Below are positions 23,992 to 31,615 of a DNA stretch of 36,879 bases, piece after piece; position 1 is the first letter of the stretch, and each line of letters starts with the position of its first letter. The notes beneath the pieces are model-generated. The model saw nothing but the letters and a program-made list of their open reading frames with translations. It did no database searches and was not told the origin of the DNA. The translations under genes were made by a program, and so were the position numbers. Source of the DNA: Bacteroidaceae bacterium (lineage in GTDB: Bacteria; Bacteroidota; Bacteroidia; Bacteroidales; Bacteroidaceae); contig JAFTNW010000028.1 of the NCBI GenBank assembly GCA_017451695.1, positions 1-36,879 of the forward strand, written 5' to 3'.

Positions 23992-24079
23992 GGAAAGATG
24001 CCAGAGTGATCGAATGGACCGGACTCGAAATCCGGCGTACGCTTTTAGTGTACCGTGGGTTTGAATCCCACTCTTTCCG
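23992..24079 (+). tRNA. tRNA-Ser (anticodon CGA)
   Basis: An 88-nt class II tRNA: acceptor GGAAAGA with TCTTTCC, anticodon stem CCGGA/TCCGG with loop CTCGAAA (anticodon CGA), a long variable arm (GTACGC...GTGTAC), T arm with GGTTTGAATCC-type loop (GTGGG-TTTGAAT-CCCAC), discriminator G. CCA is not encoded directly after the discriminator. Confidence 0.95.
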
Positions 24080-24080
24080 C

Positions 24081-24139
24081 ACCATAAAATAAAAAAGATG
24101 CACCAAGCTTGCTTGAGCGCATCTTTTTTATTTTATGGT
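24081..24139 (+). terminator. Terminator of tRNA-Ser with 21-bp stem
   Basis: Perfect 21-bp arms 24081-24101 and 24119-24139 around a 17-nt loop that itself holds CAAGC-TT-GCTTG. The right arm contains the T-rich run. Its last bases (ATTTTATGGT) are also the end of the 77-bp repeat unit that follows. Confidence 0.8.
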
Positions 24140-24140
24140 G

Positions 24141-24407
24141 CAAGGACGCCCGCGGCAGCGTTGGGATGGGCGCAGCCAATCCCTTACTCTGCAGAAAGTG
24201 GGCGTGATTTTATGGTGCAAGGACGCCCGCGGCAGCGTTGGGATGGGCGCAGCCAATCCCTTACTCTGCAGAAAGCGGGTGTGATTTTATGGTGCAAGGA
24301 TGCCCGCGGCAGCGTTGGGATGGGCGCAGCCAATCCCTTACTCTGCAGAAAGCGGGTGTGATTTTATGGTGCAAGGACGCCCACGGCAGCGTTGGGATGG
24401 GCGTAGT
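24141..24407. repeat. 77-bp tandem repeat array (three full units and a partial)
   Basis: Full units 24141-24217, 24218-24294 and 24295-24371, then a partial unit to about 24407, all in the same orientation and differing by only a few substitutions (for example AAAGTGGGC versus AAAGCGGGT, GACGCC versus GATGCC). Each unit contains a small hairpin (GGGAT.GGC-GCA-GCC.ATCCC) and ends in ATTTTATGGTG, identical to the right arm of the tRNA-Ser terminator. There are no unique spacers, so it is not CRISPR. The long overlapping frames through it are a by-product of the repeat. Confidence 0.92.
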
Positions 24408-24483
24408 CTTATTGGGTTTGATGTAGAATTTACAAAATATTAATATTTGAGAATCTGCACATTTAATCAACAGCAAGAATACT

Positions 24484-24975
24484 CTAATCCCTGCCAAGCA
24501 TGCGGCGCAAGGTAACGCGTGCCGAGTGTATATAGTTGCGCACATTATCTACCGAAACAGACATTGCTGTGGCAATATCGGCATAGCTGTGCCCATCGAT
24601 AAACAGGTGAAAAGCCCGAGACTGCCGAGCAGGAAGGCGGTCTATCATGCCAAGCATTTCGTTGGTGATGTAATAGCTATCGCTCCCTTCATCGGCCACA
24701 GCAAGGGGCACATCGTTCTGCCCCGGGTAACAATCGTCGAAAAGGAGAGACTGCCGCACCAACCCCTTCTGCCTGTTGTAGAATATGTGTTTCATCACTA
24801 CCCTGGCCCAGGGAAGGAATGTCCCTTGCTCACGGTAACACCCATCGTGCATAAGTATGCGCACGGAGGTATCTTGCAACAGGTCCCACGCCACGCACTC
24901 ATCACCCGCAAGTTGCATGGCATAACGCAGTAGCTCACTTTGGTTGCTCAACAACATATCTATCATTCCTGTCAT
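24484..24975 (-). CDS. ECF-like sigma-70 family RNA polymerase sigma factor, copy 1
   Basis: A 163-residue small sigma factor. Region 2 is visible at residues about 8-75 (SELLRYAMQLAGDECVAWDLLQDT, then FLPWARVVMKHIFYN) and region 4 at about 105-160 (LPARQSRAFHLFIDGHSYADIA followed by the helix-turn-helix MSVSVDNVRNYIHSARVTL). The start at 24975 (MTGMIDMLL) is chosen because the near-identical second copy begins there; the frame is open further upstream to 25062 but that part is not conserved. No anti-sigma gene is adjacent. Copy 2 lies at 28698-29186 with about a dozen substitutions, all in the first 97 residues. Confidence 0.88.
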   Translation of the reverse strand: MTGMIDMLLSNQSELLRYAMQLAGDECVAWDLLQDTSVRILMHDGCYREQGTFLPWARVVMKHIFYNRQKGLVRQSLLFDDCYPGQNDVPLAVADEGSDSYYITNEMLGMIDRLPARQSRAFHLFIDGHSYADIATAMSVSVDNVRNYIHSARVTLRRMLGRD

Positions 24976-25060
24976 GTCAGTTCTATTAATTTGCATTAAT
25001 ATAACAACCGAACAGGGGTTAAAGTTTTTTATTTTTGCATCTTTTTTTGAAAAATTTCTC
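24494..25060. repeat. Direct duplication, partner at 28705-29269
   Basis: The sigma-factor gene and about 85 bp of upstream DNA are duplicated in direct orientation 4.2 kb apart. Similarity runs to about 25060/29269 with high identity and then fades (a weaker match includes a GTAATTTAT.AAACGAGGA segment near 25133 and 29347). The two copies bracket the cassette 25485-28691. Confidence 0.88.
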
Positions 25061-25062
25061 AA

Positions 25063-25456
25063 ATTAAGGCAAAAAAGCCTATTTCTCAGTATTCCACATC
25101 GAACTATCTGTTTGGCACAGCGGCATGGAAAAAGTAATTTATAAAACGAGGAAGGGGGGAAAAAATAGAAACAGACGGGAATAAAGCGATATTACTCAAT
25201 GTTTATCGTTGGAAATTCAATAAATGTGTGATTTTAATTTTTTCTTTTGGCTGAGTGCTATAAATCATCGTGCACGATATGTAAACGACTATATTACCTG
25301 TTATATTAACGCATACAATAACTTATAATGACTGCATATTTTAATATATAAATCCAGAAAAAATATAGAATAGAGTTGTTTTCCCATTTAAAAGCAATAA
25401 TTATATTAAAAATACATTCGTAAAGCTTTTATATTAAAGCATTATTCATATATTTG
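25063..25456 (+). promoter_or_regulatory. AT-rich intergenic region with promoter for the XRE gene
   Basis: No gene is visible in this AT-rich stretch. A good -7 box TATATTTG lies at 25449-25456, with a poor -33. The predicted start is near 25463, so the ATG at 25464 would be essentially leaderless and the ATG at 25485 is preferred for the XRE gene. Confidence 0.45.
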
Positions 25457-25484
25457 CATCGTAATGCTTACAAATGAAATCATT

Positions 25485-25793
25485 ATGGAAGATATTTATA
25501 TTCTATCAGATGCTCAGATTCAAAAGAAGATTGGTGAAAAAATCAAGGCAACCAGACTAAAGCAGAATATAACGCAAGATAGTTTGGCTAAGTCGGCATC
25601 CATATCACGTTCATCGGTCCAAAAGGTGGAGTCTGGAGAGATTAAATCGTTTGATACGTTTCTTCGTGTTTTAAGAACGCTCGGAATGCTCGATGAGCTC
25701 CATCATCTATGCGAAGAAGAGCAATTAAGTCCTAGTGAATATTATGATTTAGTAAACTCGATTAAGAAGAACAGAAGAAAACGCGCAAGATAA
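25485..25793 (+). CDS. XRE-family helix-turn-helix regulator
   Basis: A 102-residue DNA-binding protein (109 if the ATG at 25464 is used). The HTH_3 domain spans residues about 14-70: IGEKIKATRLKQNITQDSLA, then SISRSSVQKVESGEIKS (recognition helix) and LRVLRTLGMLDEL. It resembles HipB-like regulators, with a basic C-terminal tail (KKNRRKRAR). No HipA-type partner follows; the next gene (CatA-like) starts 67 bp later on the same strand, so it probably controls the cassette (inference). The AT-rich coding DNA contrasts with the flanking genes. Confidence 0.85.
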   Translation: MEDIYILSDAQIQKKIGEKIKATRLKQNITQDSLAKSASISRSSVQKVESGEIKSFDTFLRVLRTLGMLDELHHLCEEEQLSPSEYYDLVNSIKKNRRKRAR

Positions 25794-25860
25794 CTTATTG
25801 CTATTAAATTTATGAATAATGTTGATGATATAAAAGGATATAAAGGAATATAAAGATAAT

Positions 25861-26478
25861 ATGAAAACAGAAATCGCTCCTCAAGAGACTACACGCTCCG
25901 AAGCCTTTTCACTTTGGATGACATCTCCCATGCCGATGGTTACATTGACAAAAACATTCAATGTAACCAGAGTACTCAAAGCAAGCAAGAGACGTGGCAT
26001 CAAATTTAATGCCCTGCTATGTTGCTGTATAGGAAAGGCTGCAAGCAACATAAAAGAGTTCTATATTCTACCCGAAAAAGATAAACTCTTCAAATATGAC
26101 AGCATTGCCATAAACGTAATTGTAAACAACAGCAAAGGGGGTATCAACTCTTGCGACATTGCATACACAGATGATGCCGAACAGTTCGCCAAGGAATACA
26201 ACCGGCTGACAGCGCAGGTTTCCACGCAGTGCAAGAGTTCATTCCTTGAAGATTGCATGATTGTGGGAACATCGGCAATGATAGAGACGGAGCTCGATTG
26301 CATTGTAAACCAATATACCGACAAGTTCTGCAACCCAATGGTCATGTGGGGCAGGTATCGCCGTAATTGGTTAAGCACCACATTGCCCATATCGTTTCAG
26401 TTTCACCACGTGCAGATGGACGGAGGGCACGGTGCCAAATTCTTAGAGCAGCTACAACAAGTGATTAATGAATTATAG
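25861..26478 (+). CDS. CatA-like O-acetyltransferase
   Basis: A 205-residue member of the chloramphenicol acetyltransferase (CAT) family, acting in the cytoplasm with acetyl-CoA. The catalytic signature HHVQMDGGHGAKF (HHxxxDG, about residues 180-192) is intact, and the N-terminal VTLTKTFNVTRVLKASKRRG and the SAMIETELD segments fit the CAT fold as trimers. Many CatA-like proteins in Bacteroidota are not drug-resistance genes; without the substrate-pocket comparison, resistance is not claimed. It is followed by an alcohol dehydrogenase gene after 33 bp. Confidence 0.85.
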   Translation: MKTEIAPQETTRSEAFSLWMTSPMPMVTLTKTFNVTRVLKASKRRGIKFNALLCCCIGKAASNIKEFYILPEKDKLFKYDSIAINVIVNNSKGGINSCDIAYTDDAEQFAKEYNRLTAQVSTQCKSSFLEDCMIVGTSAMIETELDCIVNQYTDKFCNPMVMWGRYRRNWLSTTLPISFQFHHVQMDGGHGAKFLEQLQQVINEL

Positions 26479-26511
26479 CAACCCCGTAAACAGAGGAACT
26501 ATTACAAATTT

Positions 26512-27549
26512 ATGCTAGCATACACATACATAGAAAATGGAAAGTTCGCTTTGGTGGAGAAGCCGAAGCCTACACTCATTGAACCCACCGATGCCATTGT
26601 TCGGGTGACGATGAGTAGCATCTGCAGCAGCGACCTTCATATCAAGCATGGGAGTGTGCCTCGTGCAGTGCCGGGCATTATCGTGGGACACGAGATGGTG
26701 GGTGTGGTGGTAGAAGTGGGAGCTGAAGTTACCCATGTAAAACCTGGCGACCGGGTAACGGTAAATGTGGAGACCTTCTGCGGAGAGTGCTTTTTCTGCA
26801 AGAATGGTTTTGTGAACAATTGCACCGACCCGAATGGCGGATGGGCATTGGGATGCCGCATCGATGGCGGGCAAACGGAATATGTACGTGTTCCCCTTGC
26901 CAATCAAGGCTTGAACCGCATTCCCGATAGTGTCTCTGACGAACAAGCCTTGTTGGTCGGTGATGTCCTGGCCACAGGATTTTGGGCTGCACGTATCTCA
27001 GAGATTACCAAGGAAGACACCGTGCTGATAATAGGTGCAGGGCCCACAGGAATATGCACCTTGCTTTGCGTGATGTTGAAACAACCTAAGCGCATCATCG
27101 TCTGTGAAAAATCCGAAGAAAGGCAACGCTTTGTGCAAACGCACTACCCCAACGTATTGCTCACCACCCCCAAAGAGTGCAAAGAATTTGTGCAGAAGAA
27201 CAGCGACCACGGTGGTGCAGACCGAGTGCTTGAGGTTGCAGGAGCCGACGACACCTTCTGCCTCGCATGGCAATGCGCCCGCCCCAATGCCATAGTAACG
27301 GTGGTGGCCCTTTACAACCAACCGCAGACTCTCCCATTGCCCGACATGTATGGCAAGAACCTCACCTTCAAGACCGGCGGCGTGGATGGATGCGATTGCG
27401 AGGAGGTTCTTCGCCTTATTGAACAGGGAAAGATTGACACCACCCCACTCATCACACACCGTTTCCCATTGAGTGAGATTGAGGAAGCATACCGAATCTT
27501 TGAGAACAAATTGGATGGGGTGATTAAGGTGGCGATAATGAACAAATAA
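26512..27549 (+). CDS. Zinc-dependent alcohol dehydrogenase family protein (MDR)
   Basis: A 345-residue medium-chain dehydrogenase. The catalytic zinc site is C38, H60-E61 (VGHEMVGVV); the structural zinc site is the four-cysteine lobe C90-x2-C93-x2-C96-x7-C104. The NAD(P)-binding Rossmann motif is IIGAGPTG (about residues 172-179). The substrate is unknown; relatives act on secondary alcohols, polyols or threonine. It ends two bases before the DMT transporter gene, so the CatA-like, dehydrogenase and transporter genes look like one operon, possibly for modifying and exporting a small molecule (inference). Confidence 0.9.
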   Translation: MLAYTYIENGKFALVEKPKPTLIEPTDAIVRVTMSSICSSDLHIKHGSVPRAVPGIIVGHEMVGVVVEVGAEVTHVKPGDRVTVNVETFCGECFFCKNGFVNNCTDPNGGWALGCRIDGGQTEYVRVPLANQGLNRIPDSVSDEQALLVGDVLATGFWAARISEITKEDTVLIIGAGPTGICTLLCVMLKQPKRIIVCEKSEERQRFVQTHYPNVLLTTPKECKEFVQKNSDHGGADRVLEVAGADDTFCLAWQCARPNAIVTVVALYNQPQTLPLPDMYGKNLTFKTGGVDGCDCEEVLRLIEQGKIDTTPLITHRFPLSEIEEAYRIFENKLDGVIKVAIMNK

Positions 27550-27551
27550 TT

Positions 27552-28442
27552 ATGAAGACATTAAGTAAAAACGCAATTATAGGCTATCCGGCCGGTATTA
27601 TTACCGGTATCACATACGGACTCAATCCGTTGTTTGCCGTGCCGTTGATGAATAACGGTGCAGCCATTGAGTCAATACTGTTCTTTCGATACTCGTTTGC
27701 CGTTGTTCTACTTGGCGCATTCCTCATAATCACCAAACAGAGTTTCAAGGTAACAGCAAAACAGGCCGGTGTGTTGCTCGCACTCGGCCTGCTATATACA
27801 TCGAGCAGCATACTTCTTTTTGAGGCATACAACTACATCGCATCAGGCCTAGCTACTACTCTGATATTCCTTTATCCCGTGCTGGTGGCTATCATTATGG
27901 TCTTTCTGAGTGTAGTGCCTTCGTGGCCTGTGTGGTTTGCCATTGCCGCAACATTTGGCGGCGTGATAATTATGACACAAGGAAATGGTGGCGAGTCGAT
28001 AAATCCAATCGGTGTAGCCCTATCCTTGGGCTCAGCATTGGTATATGCTATGTTCATCGTCATAATAAACCGCAAAAATGCTATTGCCCGCATATCCAAT
28101 ACACTGCTGACATTCTATTCTCTCACGGTCGGAGCAATCGTATTTGCGGGCAAAATATCTTTTTCGGATACAGCAATCACCACAGGAATTACAACAAGTA
28201 GCGATTGGCTTAACTTACTAGGCTTGGCCCTGTTGCCAACCATTGTCTCTACCGCAACATTAGCCATTGCAACCCGCAACATCGGTGCTACAAAAGCCTC
28301 TGTGCTTGGCGTATTTGAGCCCATTACAGCTATTCTTATCGGCACGCTGATGTTTGGCGAGCCTTTGACTACGAACATTATCGCGGGCATTGGCATTGCT
28401 ATTGCAGCAGTAACCTTTATGATTTATGCAACAAAACGATAA
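27552..28442 (+). CDS. EamA/DMT-family transporter
   Basis: A 296-residue inner-membrane protein with about ten hydrophobic segments in two EamA repeats. Repeat 1 includes FFRYSFAVVLLGAFLII and the LLYTSSSILLFEAYNYI and GLATTLIFLYPVLVAI segments; repeat 2 includes ALVYAMFIVIINRK and the end motif SVLGVFEPITAILIGTLMFGEPL. DMT proteins usually export metabolites, amino acids or drugs. It starts two bases after the dehydrogenase gene and is probably translated from the same message. Confidence 0.9.
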   Translation: MKTLSKNAIIGYPAGIITGITYGLNPLFAVPLMNNGAAIESILFFRYSFAVVLLGAFLIITKQSFKVTAKQAGVLLALGLLYTSSSILLFEAYNYIASGLATTLIFLYPVLVAIIMVFLSVVPSWPVWFAIAATFGGVIIMTQGNGGESINPIGVALSLGSALVYAMFIVIINRKNAIARISNTLLTFYSLTVGAIVFAGKISFSDTAITTGITTSSDWLNLLGLALLPTIVSTATLAIATRNIGATKASVLGVFEPITAILIGTLMFGEPLTTNIIAGIGIAIAAVTFMIYATKR

Positions 28443-28484
28443 AATCGAATCAAAATAATCATATAAATATATCTTTGAATAACA

Positions 28485-28691
28485 ATGCAACCACCGCAAA
28501 TAGAAAACTCCACCAAGGAAGAAAGGCGGGCCTATGTGCTCGAAGCTTGGAAATGCCTGCACGATTGCGAGGCTTGTGGCAAGTGCCGCATCCTTAAAGG
28601 GCGCGACGCAGAAACCCTCTATGCCGATTACATAGAAGGTGAACGGAGTTACATGGATATCACGTTGGAAATAAGGGGTAGCAGATACTAA
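28485..28691 (+). CDS. Small four-cysteine protein
   Basis: A 68-residue cytoplasmic protein with C24-x3-C28-x2-C31-x2-C34 (WKCLHDCEACGKCRILKG), suited to binding a zinc ion or an iron-sulfur cluster, and an acidic C-terminal half. I do not recognise a named family, although small proteins of this kind occur in Bacteroidales. It is the last gene of the cassette, 42 bp after the transporter, and ends six bases before the convergent second sigma-factor gene. Confidence 0.7.
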   Translation: MQPPQIENSTKEERRAYVLEAWKCLHDCEACGKCRILKGRDAETLYADYIEGERSYMDITLEIRGSRY

Positions 28692-28697
28692 AACAAT

Positions 28698-29186
28698 TCA
28701 ACGCCCAAGCATGCGGCGCAAGGTAACGCGTGCCGAGTGTATATAGTTGCGCACATTATCTACCGAAACAGACATTGCTGTGGCAATATCGGCATAACTG
28801 TGCCCATCGATAAACAGGTGAAAAGCCCGAGACTGCCGAGCAGGAAGGCGGTCTATCATGCCAAGCATTTCATTGGTGATGTAATAGCTATCGCTGCTGT
28901 CATCGGCCACAGCAAGGGGCACATCGTTCTGCCCCGGGTAACAATCGTCAAAAAGGAGCGACTGCCGCACCAACCCCTTCCGCCTGTTGTAGAATATGTG
29001 TTTCATCACCATCCTGGCCCAGGGAAGGAATGCTCCCTGCTCATGGTAACACCCCTCGTGCATAAGTATGCGCACGCAGGTATCCTGCAACAAATCCCAT
29101 GCCGCACACTCATCACCCGTAAGTTGAATAGCATAACGGAGTAGTTCACTTTGGTTGCTCAACAGCATATCTATTATTCCTGTCAT
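28698..29186 (-). CDS. ECF-like sigma-70 family RNA polymerase sigma factor, copy 2
   Basis: A 162-residue paralogue of the gene at 24484-24975 in the same orientation. The last 65 or so residues (end of region 2 linker and all of region 4, LPARQSRAFHL through TLRRMLGR) are identical to copy 1, so both should read the same -35 sequences. Differences such as M20I, A23T, S37C, R48H and Q69R sit in region 2. No anti-sigma gene is adjacent. The upstream 80 bp are also conserved, so the two copies may share regulation. Confidence 0.88.
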   Translation of the reverse strand: MTGIIDMLLSNQSELLRYAIQLTGDECAAWDLLQDTCVRILMHEGCYHEQGAFLPWARMVMKHIFYNRRKGLVRQSLLFDDCYPGQNDVPLAVADDSSDSYYITNEMLGMIDRLPARQSRAFHLFIDGHSYADIATAMSVSVDNVRNYIHSARVTLRRMLGR

Positions 29187-29387
29187 GTCTGTTTCTATTA
29201 ATTTGCATTAATATAACAACCGAACATGGGTTAAAGTTTTTTATTTTTGCATCTTTTTTTGAAAAATTTTGGGAATTTGGCGGGGAAAGGCTGTTTTTCC
29301 ATGTTTCACATCAAATCATCCGCCAGGCATGGCGACAAAGAAACTGTAATTTATGAAACGAGGAGGCTGCGAAGGTAGAGATATAGG

Positions 29388-29618
29388 TTAGAAATTTTTA
29401 ATTGTTTTTGCAGTCTTTGATTGATAATAAGTATCGATGAGTTCCTTTACTTGTTCAATGGTAATATCCCCCTCAATATGCTTTGCAGCAGTTTTGTTCA
29501 GGTACTCAGAAGTCTTGAGACCATCAACAGCCTGCAACCCAATCGCGGTTTTCCACGCCTCGGCTCTCTCTTTACCACCAGGCTCACCCATTTTTATGTA
29601 TATATCAAAGTCAATCAT
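29388..29618 (-). CDS. VbhA-like antitoxin domain protein
   Basis: A 76-residue protein. The segment ERAEAWKTAIGLQAVDGLKT, then YLNKTAAKHIEGDITIEQVKELI, follows the pattern of the VbhA antitoxin family, which blocks Fic adenylyltransferases by a helix carrying [S/T]xxxE[G/N]. Here the corresponding position appears degenerate (LQAVDG rather than S/T-xxx-EG), so inhibition of a Fic partner is uncertain. No fic gene lies next to it; the only one in the window starts at 35869. It has a full promoter at 29653-29684. Confidence 0.65.
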   Translation of the reverse strand: MIDFDIYIKMGEPGGKERAEAWKTAIGLQAVDGLKTSEYLNKTAAKHIEGDITIEQVKELIDTYYQSKTAKTIKNF

Positions 29619-29652
29619 ATTGCAATGTTAATTATCACGCAATCAAGTATAG

Positions 29653-29684
29653 CAAAAATATAATAAACACACGACATATCCAAA
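29653..29684 (-). promoter_or_regulatory. Promoter of the VbhA-like gene
   Basis: On the minus strand: TTTG (29681-29684), 20 bp, TATTTTTG (29653-29660), 35 bp upstream of the start codon. Confidence 0.7.
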
Positions 29685-29753
29685 CATTCAGCCCAAGAGG
29701 TTTTTCCAACAAAATCCAAGCATAAAATCCAAGAAAAAGAGTATCTTCGTATC

Positions 29754-30293
29754 ATGGCAGACTGGATGACCAAAGAGCAAAGACACAAATGCATGTCACG
29801 CATCAAGGGCAAGGACACCAAGCCCGAGATGCTCGTGCGCCGTTACCTGCACTCGCGTGGCTACCGCTACAGAGTCAACGTGCGCCGGCTCCCCGGCACC
29901 CCCGACATTGTCTTGCGCAAATACAAGACCGTCATCTTTATCAACGGCTGTTTCTGGCATGGCCACGAAGGCTGCCGGTACTATGTACCGCCAAAGAGTA
30001 ATAGCCAATTCTGGCAACAGAAGATAGAGAGAAACAAGGAACGTGATGTTGAGAAACGCATCAAGTTGCGAATGCTCGGCTGGCACACTATAATAATCTG
30101 GGGGTGCGAACTGATGCCCAAGAACCGCCACACCACCTTACAGGCTCTTGAACAGACACTGAACAAGATTTTCCTGCTGAATAATGGCGCAAGGGTCACA
30201 GCTGGCTATCCTGTGGTGGAAGATACTACTGGTATGGTGGCGGATGAGGAAATGTCTAAGTTCGAATCGGGGACTACCCATAATTTTGTATAA
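29754..30293 (+). CDS. vsr: Very-short-patch repair endonuclease Vsr
   Basis: A 179-residue DNA mismatch endonuclease that nicks beside T:G mismatches arising from deaminated 5-methylcytosine. Seen: the N-terminal MTKEQRHKCMSRIKGKDTKPEM, LPGTPDIVL with the catalytic aspartate D51 (same number as in E. coli Vsr), GCFWHGHEGC with H69 and the zinc ligands, and the conserved WHTIIIWGCEL segment. E. coli T63 and H64 are replaced by I and N. The C-terminus is about 25 residues longer than usual. The typical partner, a C5-cytosine methyltransferase, is absent from the window. A -7-like TATCTTCG at 29742-29749 is so close that the message may be leaderless or start at the ATG at 29766. Confidence 0.9.
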   Translation: MADWMTKEQRHKCMSRIKGKDTKPEMLVRRYLHSRGYRYRVNVRRLPGTPDIVLRKYKTVIFINGCFWHGHEGCRYYVPPKSNSQFWQQKIERNKERDVEKRIKLRMLGWHTIIIWGCELMPKNRHTTLQALEQTLNKIFLLNNGARVTAGYPVVEDTTGMVADEEMSKFESGTTHNFV

Positions 30294-30299
30294 ATAGAG

Positions 30300-30340
30300 A
30301 TTACAGGGTTCAAAAATACGGACTCTGTAATTTTTTATTT
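30300..30340 (+). terminator. Terminator after vsr
   Basis: ATTACAG (30300-30306) pairs with CTGTAAT (30325-30331), extended by GT/AC after a mismatch, and is followed by TTTTTATTTAT. It lies between the convergent vsr and TIR genes. Confidence 0.7.
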
Positions 30341-30360
30341 ATACATATAGTCTAATAAAA

Positions 30361-31479
30361 TTAAGTCATGACAATCCACCTAGTTTTATGTCCAATTTTC
30401 TCACGAACTAAAAAACCTTTATCAGTTAAAGACTGTATTGTTTTGTCGAGTAAATATTTTGACAAATTTAGATGTTTAGTTATATCCAAAACACTCGCAT
30501 TTGGTTCATTCTCTAAAAATTTCAATAATTCTAGCTCGTAAACATTGCAATCTAACAAAGGGTTTAGTAAACCATTCTCATAACCCACATATTCTATGCT
30601 TTTTACAGAAGATGTTTTCAGTTCACTCAAGCCACCTTTAAGGAATGTTTCTCTTTGTCGACTCCAAGCAGTTCCTTTATCCTCTAAAGAATAATAGGTA
30701 GAGAGTTCCATTTTAAGAGCATCAAGAGCTATTGAATCAAATAGTTTCTCTGCCTGATTCGGGTTACACAACCAGCCAATTGTATCAAAATTTGAATCTG
30801 GCAATAAATAATATCGCACATTATTATTGCATGCCCAAACGGCTCCCATTTCGTTCATGCAAATCTCGCTTTTCTTGTAATTATTAGAAATCAATAAAAT
30901 AGAAAAGTCTGCTGTCTGTATGTTAGTATGTATATGTTTTCGTATATCCTCACCATTTTTTATGGCCATATCTTCGATAGAAGTACAGAAAATGTCTTCT
31001 ATAGATAGACCTATTCCTAATAATAGAATATGATCTACCAATTTTTCTACTATCAGCTTATCTTTAGAAGAGTGGCTAATAAATATCTTCTTTTTCTTAA
31101 TCTTTGACCTGCAAACAGTCATTGATAAAGGAAACTCGGTAGAGGTCCTGGAAAGGTCTACCACGCCACGTTTTCGAGTAGTATTATCCGATTCCAAGGC
31201 TTTATTACCTCCCGCATAGATGTCATTTAAAATACTCAATGTAGTTCGTACATCGCCAAAAACATATGCATTAATATATATTTGATTAGAAACTATATTG
31301 CCCAATGATTGTTTTAGGATATTGGCTATATGTGGTTGTTCCTTTTCCAACAATGGAATTAATTTTCTCACCTCTAACATTAACGCATTAGTCCTTGGAC
31401 CAATGGGGGTGTTATAATCAATTCTCATTGATTTAAGAATAGAAATACAGGAGTTTATCAATTTTCTTATTTCATCCAT
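30361..31479 (-). CDS. TIR-domain protein with C-terminal winged helix
   Basis: A 372-residue protein in three parts. Residues 1-90 are helical and of unknown family. Residues about 131-260 form a TIR domain: KIFISHSSKDKLIVEKL opens it, and SEICMNEMGAVWA carries the conserved glutamate (E210) expected to be the catalytic residue of NAD-consuming TIRs. Residues about 315-372 look like a winged helix (SVLDITKHLNLSKYLLDKTI, DKGFLVREK). Bacterial TIR proteins act in anti-phage systems such as Thoeris and as signal-producing or NAD-depleting enzymes. Its coding sequence is much more AT-rich than its neighbours. The nuclease-helicase gene lies 136 bp upstream on the same strand, so the pair may be one system. 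Confidence 0.85.
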   Translation of the reverse strand: MDEIRKLINSCISILKSMRIDYNTPIGPRTNALMLEVRKLIPLLEKEQPHIANILKQSLGNIVSNQIYINAYVFGDVRTTLSILNDIYAGGNKALESDNTTRKRGVVDLSRTSTEFPLSMTVCRSKIKKKKIFISHSSKDKLIVEKLVDHILLLGIGLSIEDIFCTSIEDMAIKNGEDIRKHIHTNIQTADFSILLISNNYKKSEICMNEMGAVWACNNNVRYYLLPDSNFDTIGWLCNPNQAEKLFDSIALDALKMELSTYYSLEDKGTAWSRQRETFLKGGLSELKTSSVKSIEYVGYENGLLNPLLDCNVYELELLKFLENEPNASVLDITKHLNLSKYLLDKTIQSLTDKGFLVREKIGHKTRWIVMT

Positions 31480-31615
31480 ATGTGATTATATTATATACAT
31501 TTTATATATCTCATCCATAGATATTACCTCACCTGGGCAAGAGATTAACCCAGGAACGATTACTCTGATACATCAAACAACATCATTCTGGCTATGTAAT
31601 AAAGTTTTCCACATT

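Noticed and set aside
24141..24407. CRISPR array
   Set aside because: The whole 77-bp unit repeats with no unique spacers and there are no cas genes.
24098..24426. Proteins encoded across the 77-bp repeats
   Set aside because: The frames are open in several phases only because the unit is free of stops; the period is not a multiple of three and there is no family resemblance or ribosome site.
24976..25062. Upstream extension of sigma factor copy 1
   Set aside because: The second copy has no matching extension and the region corresponds to conserved upstream noncoding DNA.
25861..26478. Chloramphenicol resistance gene
   Set aside because: The catalytic motif is present, but CatA-like proteins in Bacteroidota often have other substrates and resistance cannot be read from the sequence.
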